A program made the position numbers and the translations under genes. From the NCBI GenBank assembly GCA_016841965.1, contig JAEANN010000047.1, forward strand, positions 1-64,000: 64,000 nucleotides of DNA. The letters are read 5' to 3'. The notes below the pieces were generated by a model. That model was not told the origin of the DNA. It saw only the letters and a program-made list of their open reading frames with translations, and ran no database searches. Origin of the DNA: Candidatus Roseilinea mizusawaensis. GTDB lineage: Bacteria; Chloroflexota; Anaerolineae; J036; Brachytrichaceae. Numbering within the stretch: position 1 is the stretch's first letter; each line of letters starts with the position of its first letter. Positions 58,889 through 64,000 of the stretch are shown piece after piece.

Positions 58889-59052
58889 GAACCTGTAAAT
58901 GAGACTCTGTATCTGTTTTATCCGAAACAATTCCCTGGTCACGCAGGGGGGAAGCATTCAGGTTCTCTTTGTGTGCTTCGTTTCTTTGTGGTTCGGTCAA
59001 AACCGACAGCGCCGGGCCATGCGTCTGGATGATTGCACAAGAGGGATGTGAT

Positions 59053-62000
59053 ATGGAACGACCGAGGCAAACACACAACGGCAGCACAGGACACCTTGTC
59101 ACACGTGGGGTCATCGCGCTGGCGATGCTGATCAGCGCGATGGCGAGTCCTTCGCTCAACCATCGGGCGACTGCCGCCAGCAACGGGCCGGTGACGCCGC
59201 GCGCGTTCTTCCCGATCGTGATGAACCACTACCCGCTGATCAATCGCTACGGGGTGGGCTACGCCACGGCGACCGACCGCACGCTGATCCGCTGGTTCTG
59301 GTCGCCGGCCAGCGAGCCGGCCTTCCGCGTGTATCGTCGCGCCGGCAGCGCGCCTGAAGTGTTGGTGGCCACCGTCGTCTCGGTGACCAATTCATCGCAG
59401 GCAATCAACATCCTGAATACGACGGAGCCGCGCTATCCCAACCTGTACACGCGCATCATCTCCGACTATGCCGCGCTGGGCATCACCAATATCCCTTCGC
59501 TGTTGAGCGTGCTGCGGGCGAACAAGCTGGGCGCGCAACAACTGGGCAACGACTACTACCCGGTGGCGTTGGTGATCGGCTGGGGGTATCTGGACACGGC
59601 CATTACCCCCGGCACGGTGTACACCTATCGCGTGGAAGCGGCGCTGGGCAGCGAGATCACCCCGCTGGGCAGTGTGTCGCTGCGAGCCGGCCAATTGACG
59701 CCGCTCGATGCGCCAACCAATCTGACCGCCCTGGATCTGGGCGACACCAGCGCGCACGTGCGCCCCAAAGACGGCGACTGGGGCACGGCGCAACAGAACC
59801 GGCGCTTCCACCAGACAACCTACCTGCGCTGGAACATCGCGCCGCCCACCAGTACCGCCTCGATCAACGGCATGTGGGTCGCCGGCTACGACATCTACCG
59901 CGCGCCGGTCACCGCGCCGACTGCGCTGGCACAGGTCAACGGCGTCAAGCCGGTGCAGCCGCTCACGGTCACGATCCCGCTCTCCGACACGCCGCCGATC
60001 ACGACCACGTTGGCCTACGAAAAGGTGAGTTACTACTACGCCGACACCGCGCCGGCTGTGGGGGAATGGGTATATCGCGTCGCGCCACGCGACTTGCTGG
60101 GGCAGGTGCGGCAATGGCCGGCCGACGCGGCCCAGTTCAGCGCGCCGCTCACCGCCCGCGCGCGCGACTTTTACCCGCCGGAGCCGCCGCGCAACGTCAC
60201 CGCCACCCTCACGGCCACCCTCCCGCTTTCGACTGTGGTGGTGTCGTGGGACATCACGCCCACTGCCGATCTGAGCGGCTTTGTGGTGTATCGCTCGTTC
60301 AGCATCTCGGTCACGCAGCAGGCCGGCTGCGCCGACGAAAACGTGTGCTGGCGCGCCGTGTTCACCGGCACCGCCTCGGTGCGCGCGTGGAACGACCCCG
60401 ACACCACGCTGGAGCGCGTGCGCTGGTATCGCGTGCAGGCGTTCGATCAGGACGGCAACCGCAGCGGTTTCAGCGCGCCGGCCCAGGCCGTGATCCATGA
60501 CTTGACGCCACCCGGCCCGCCTACTGTGATCGTGCACTCGTGCGACGCCTTTGGCGGGCCGCAGGACGGCTACTGCATCAACGCAACATCGCCCAGCACC
60601 GACACGACACGCTACCGCATCGCCTGCCGCTTTGCCCCCGGCGGCGAGTTGTTGCCAATGGCCGAGATCACCAGCGTGAACAACTTCAAGCTGGAAAGCG
60701 TGTACCGCCCGCCGCTGCCCTTGCAGAGCGTCAGTTGCGAAATGCGCGCCGCCGACGCGCACGGCAACCTAAGCGACCCTGCGCCGTTCAGCGTGCCGTG
60801 GATGATCCCCATCCGCCCGCCCGTTGCGCCAACGCCGATCATCACCAGCATCGACACGGCGCTGGGCGGCGTGAAGGGCTACAGCGCCCGGCTGCTGTGG
60901 GATGCGAGCGAGGCCGGCGGGGTCACCGGCTTTCGCATCAGCCGCGAGGCCATTCTGCGGCCCAATGGCACAGCCGGCGGCGTGGACGTGTTCGATGTCT
61001 CCAATCCCGCCGCGCGCATTTACACCGACACCACCATTGATCCGCAAACCGTGTATGTGTACACCGTCACTGCGCTGACGCCGCCTGGCTTCCCCTTCAA
61101 CGGCGTCACGGCGTCGTCATCGCCGCGCACGTTCAAGGCAGTGGTCAACGGGCAACGCCCGATCACCGAAGTGGGTTGGGTGGGCCTGACGTGGCAGGCC
61201 GGCCAGGGCGCATCTCTGCATTGGGACCCGGTGGATGACCGCCCGCGCGCGTGGGCGGTCTTCCGCAGCGTGCATCGCGACAGCGACTACATCCAGCTTA
61301 CGCCGATTGTGATGAGCGGGCCGGCGTATGAGGACGCCGCCGCGCAGCACGATCGCTACTGGTATGTGGCAGTTGAATTCAACCCACGCACCGGCGAGCC
61401 GATCCGCTACACACGCCCGCGCAGCGCCGCATACGGCGAATCGCCGACGCTTGTCCAGACAACAGACGACGATAGCCAATCGTCAATTGCCAGTCCGCTA
61501 TCGTCACTCCTCAGACAATCCCAAATCCAAAATCCCAAATCCCAAACCCAAAATGTCGCCACATGTTCCCCCGTTTCATTCAGCCCCGGCGAGCCGTTGC
61601 GCTTTGGCGAGGGGTTCGAGGTGGTCTCGGTCACGCTGACCGTCAGCAACCCGGCCGGCCTGATCGGCTTTGGGTATCTGCGCCTGACGCCGCCGGGTAA
61701 TGTGATCTACTGGCCGGTCAATTTCGGCAGCTCCGCCCACCCTGTGACGGTGGGCGACGCGCAGAACCACGTCTGCACGGGCCAGCTCGACGTGATGCTC
61801 ATGCCCACGCCGGTGCAGTATCCGGGTGGTCTGAACTACCGAGTGCACCAGATCAGCGCCAAACCCTGGTTCAGCCAGCCGAATGCCGACACCGGCGAGG
61901 TATGGATTGAGCTGCCAGACACACTGCGGCTGGCCGGCAACAGCGGCACAGAGAGCGACTGGTGGCCGTATCTCAGCGTGCAACTGCGCGGCGATTTGTC

Positions 62001-64000
62001 CTTCAGCATGACCTCGCCGCTGCCGCCCTCGATACAGAACTGCGCCGCGCCGTTCTTCTCGTTCAATCTGGAGACGCTGCCGGCCTCGGTCGTGCCGCTG
62101 GGCACGCTGACGATGGATCAATACGGCATCACGGCCACCGAGAGCTGCCTGCGTTATCTGGATCGCTACACCGGCATCCCCACACCGCGCGCATCCGCGC
62201 TGGCCGACAGCAACGAGGGCTACCTGCGCGGGGGGTACACCGGCGGGAGTGTGAGCGTCGAAGCCGACGGCCTGCGCGGGTACTTCACCACCACCGGCCT
62301 GCTGGGGTGGACGGCCAGCTACCCATTCGGGTTCCAGCTCAGCGCCACCGGCGGAGCGATTGGCATCAGCGGCACGCGCATCGTGTCAGGCCAACTGGGC
62401 GGCGGCAGCGCCACAATCGGCTATCACACCGGCATCACCACAGCGTCGCCGGTCGTGTTGAACGGCAACTTCATCAGCCTGACGCTCGACCCCGGCGGGG
62501 CGGCCTACGGCGTGTGGAACACCGGGCAGGATGTGGCGTGGTTGCAGAACGGCTTTCGCCTGTTCGCCGGCGAATGGGAGTTGTACCTGGGACGCCTGAC
62601 CAGCGCCGGCTGGCCGCATCTGGAGATGTGGGCCACGCGACCCGGCGATACGCGCGATGTAGGGCTGGCGCAGCCGGCTGAGATCGAGGCCGGGCTGAAC
62701 CGCCGGCTCGCCAATACCCAGCTCTTCTACAGCAATTGCAGCGGCCCCTCGGCCACTTTCAACGCGGCAGTGAACACCTACGCGCGCCGGGGCGGGCTGA
62801 GCCAGCGCCAGAAGGCCAAACTCCTCGCGCCTGTGCCGATGCCCATTCACGGCTACGACGCCAGCCTCGACAACATGGAACTGGAATGGCTGGATAACTT
62901 CGTGTTCGACCGCAACGCCACCGCCGATCTGCGCCTGCCGTTCCCGCCCAGCGTGACATTGCGGCTGGTCAACCTGTGGTTCAACCAGAACACCGGCTGC
63001 ATCGACGGCGGCACGGTTCCGCCCGGCCAGGCCGGCAAAACGCTGCGCTACTGGGAATTAGGCGCGCGCTTCCGCAGCGCCGAGTTTCGCGCCCAACCCT
63101 CCGGCTGGACGCAGCAAGGCCCGTATCACGACGCCATGTTGTGGGCGCAGACGGCCATCAGCCTGCCGCACGTCAGCCCGCCGGGCGCAACGCAGCCGGC
63201 AGCGGTCAACGTGGACATCTCGTTCTACCCGAACGGCGATTTCTACTCGGCCACCCTGCTGTACGACCGGGCCGACTTCACCTTCGACGGCTTTCCGTTC
63301 CTGATCGAGGGCTTCCAGTTGAACAACACGGCGCGCTGGGATCCGTGGGTATTCCCCGTCTTTTATCCGGGTGGCGCAGGGCCAATCTGGGAGCCGGCGG
63401 CGAACACAACCGCGCCGCCCACGAACAACTGGAACCAGCGCGGCTTCGTGGAGTTGAAGGGCGCATTGATCGCGCCGTACTTCGGGCCGCTGAAGGGGCC
63501 GGCCGGCCGGCCACGCCCCAACCTGTTCGTGCTGGGTTGGAATAACTACGTCGGCTTCAGCGACACGGTGCGCGCCGAGAAGGTGTGGGTAGACCTGAAC
63601 GTGGTCAAGCTGGTGTGGGACTACGACCGGCTGGTGTACGCGCAGCATCCCTCCAGCGGGCGCGGCATGTTCGCCGGCTTCGAGAATTACAAGCTGGTGC
63701 CGGATGGGGTGATCCCGCCGCTGCCGGGCGAGGCGCAAGTGCTGAACCTCGATACCGGCGTGGTGATCGAGCCGGACCGGCTGGGGGTGTATCTGGGACA
63801 GGCAGCCGGCATCGCGCTGTATCGCGCACTGGCCGAGCAGACCGCCCTGCCTTTGGGGTCGCCGCCCTCCGCCCCCACGCTGACGGCCTGGGGCGGCAAG
63901 CTGGCGCTGCTGAACGTGACCAGCTACACCCAGTTACTCAACAACGTGTGGAGCCTGTACGGCGCGCGCACGTACCTCGACACGATGGCCGTGCTGAACG
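59053..64000 (+). CDS. Giant secreted fibronectin type III-like repeat protein (incomplete, runs off window)
   Basis: Read by eye: MERPRQTHNGSTGHLVTRGVIALAMLISAMASPSL..., no stop noticed to 64000; Fn3-like PPEPPRNVTATLTATLPLSTVVVSWDITPTADLSGFVVYRS; absent from the track because it is open at the edge. Confidence 0.85.
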   Translation, partial: MERPRQTHNGSTGHLVTRGVIALAMLISAMASPSLNHRATAASNGPVTPRAFFPIVMNHYPLINRYGVGYATATDRTLIRWFWSPASEPAFRVYRRAGSAPEVLVATVVSVTNSSQAINILNTTEPRYPNLYTRIISDYAALGITNIPSLLSVLRANKLGAQQLGNDYYPVALVIGWGYLDTAITPGTVYTYRVEAALGSEITPLGSVSLRAGQLTPLDAPTNLTALDLGDTSAHVRPKDGDWGTAQQNRRFHQTTYLRWNIAPPTSTASINGMWVAGYDIYRAPVTAPTALAQVNGVKPVQPLTVTIPLSDTPPITTTLAYEKVSYYYADTAPAVGEWVYRVAPRDLLGQVRQWPADAAQFSAPLTARARDFYPPEPPRNVTATLTATLPLSTVVVSWDITPTADLSGFVVYRSFSISVTQQAGCADENVCWRAVFTGTASVRAWNDPDTTLERVRWYRVQAFDQDGNRSGFSAPAQAVIHDLTPPGPPTVIVHSCDAFGGPQDGYCINATSPSTDTTRYRIACRFAPGGELLPMAEITSVNNFKLESVYRPPLPLQSVSCEMRAADAHGNLSDPAPFSVPWMIPIRPPVAPTPIITSIDTALGGVKGYSARLLWDASEAGGVTGFRISREAILRPNGTAGGVDVFDVSNPAARIYTDTTIDPQTVYVYTVTALTPPGFPFNGVTASSSPRTFKAVVNGQRPITEVGWVGLTWQAGQGASLHWDPVDDRPRAWAVFRSVHRDSDYIQLTPIVMSGPAYEDAAAQHDRYWYVAVEFNPRTGEPIRYTRPRSAAYGESPTLVQTTDDDSQSSIASPLSSLLRQSQIQNPKSQTQNVATCSPVSFSPGEPLRFGEGFEVVSVTLTVSNPAGLIGFGYLRLTPPGNVIYWPVNFGSSAHPVTVGDAQNHVCTGQLDVMLMPTPVQYPGGLNYRVHQISAKPWFSQPNADTGEVWIELPDTLRLAGNSGTESDWWPYLSVQLRGDLSFSMTSPLPPSIQNCAAPFFSFNLETLPASVVPLGTLTMDQYGITATESCLRYLDRYTGIPTPRASALADSNEGYLRGGYTGGSVSVEADGLRGYFTTTGLLGWTASYPFGFQLSATGGAIGISGTRIVSGQLGGGSATIGYHTGITTASPVVLNGNFISLTLDPGGAAYGVWNTGQDVAWLQNGFRLFAGEWELYLGRLTSAGWPHLEMWATRPGDTRDVGLAQPAEIEAGLNRRLANTQLFYSNCSGPSATFNAAVNTYARRGGLSQRQKAKLLAPVPMPIHGYDASLDNMELEWLDNFVFDRNATADLRLPFPPSVTLRLVNLWFNQNTGCIDGGTVPPGQAGKTLRYWELGARFRSAEFRAQPSGWTQQGPYHDAMLWAQTAISLPHVSPPGATQPAAVNVDISFYPNGDFYSATLLYDRADFTFDGFPFLIEGFQLNNTARWDPWVFPVFYPGGAGPIWEPAANTTAPPTNNWNQRGFVELKGALIAPYFGPLKGPAGRPRPNLFVLGWNNYVGFSDTVRAEKVWVDLNVVKLVWDYDRLVYAQHPSSGRGMFAGFENYKLVPDGVIPPLPGEAQVLNLDTGVVIEPDRLGVYLGQAAGIALYRALAEQTALPLGSPPSAPTLTAWGGKLALLNVTSYTQLLNNVWSLYGARTYLDTMAVLN
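61517..61554 (+). repeat. AT-rich AATCCCAAATCCAAAATCCC... repeat inside the giant ORF
   Basis: First 16 nt identical to the intergenic repeat at 13409; translated in frame as QSQIQNPKSQTQN. Confidence 0.8.

Overview
GC-rich bacterial chromosomal window, best read as Chloroflexota/Anaerolineae-like. That assignment is an inference from gene content and style (LysM/M23 lipoproteins with Pro/Thr-rich linkers, UbiB, an HNH protein, NB-ARC/BTAD regulators); no phylogeny was run. About 50 protein genes are supported: sulfate activation (sat-cysC), ssb, a heterodimeric ABC exporter, plsY, glycerate kinase, dut, dnaE, a sugar ABC importer without a local ATPase, UbiB, mscL, malQ, a signal peptidase I homolog, deoC, a FitA/VapB-PIN toxin-antitoxin pair, metY, an NB-ARC/TPR/BTAD regulator, and a very large fibronectin-like secreted protein running off the right edge. 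I recognised no rRNA, tRNA, CRISPR array, prophage or transposase. The most interesting signals are: (1) a UbiB gene split in frame by a 36-bp direct repeat flanking a 36-bp segment with a TAG stop; (2) a signal peptidase I homolog lacking both catalytic dyad residues; (3) a decayed ABC-ATPase/NTPase operon relic after dnaE; (4) a truncated YceI gene ending in a hairpin; (5) an NYN-domain protein with a cold-shock-like C-terminus; (6) short 7-9-nt-period AT-rich repeats, one of them translated inside the giant surface protein; (7) HIP1-like over-abundance of GCCGGC; (8) a perfect 16-bp-stem hairpin inside the sugar ABC operon; (9) a toxin-antitoxin promoter embedded in a palindrome. I did not find a convincing multi-gene system that I would call entirely new.
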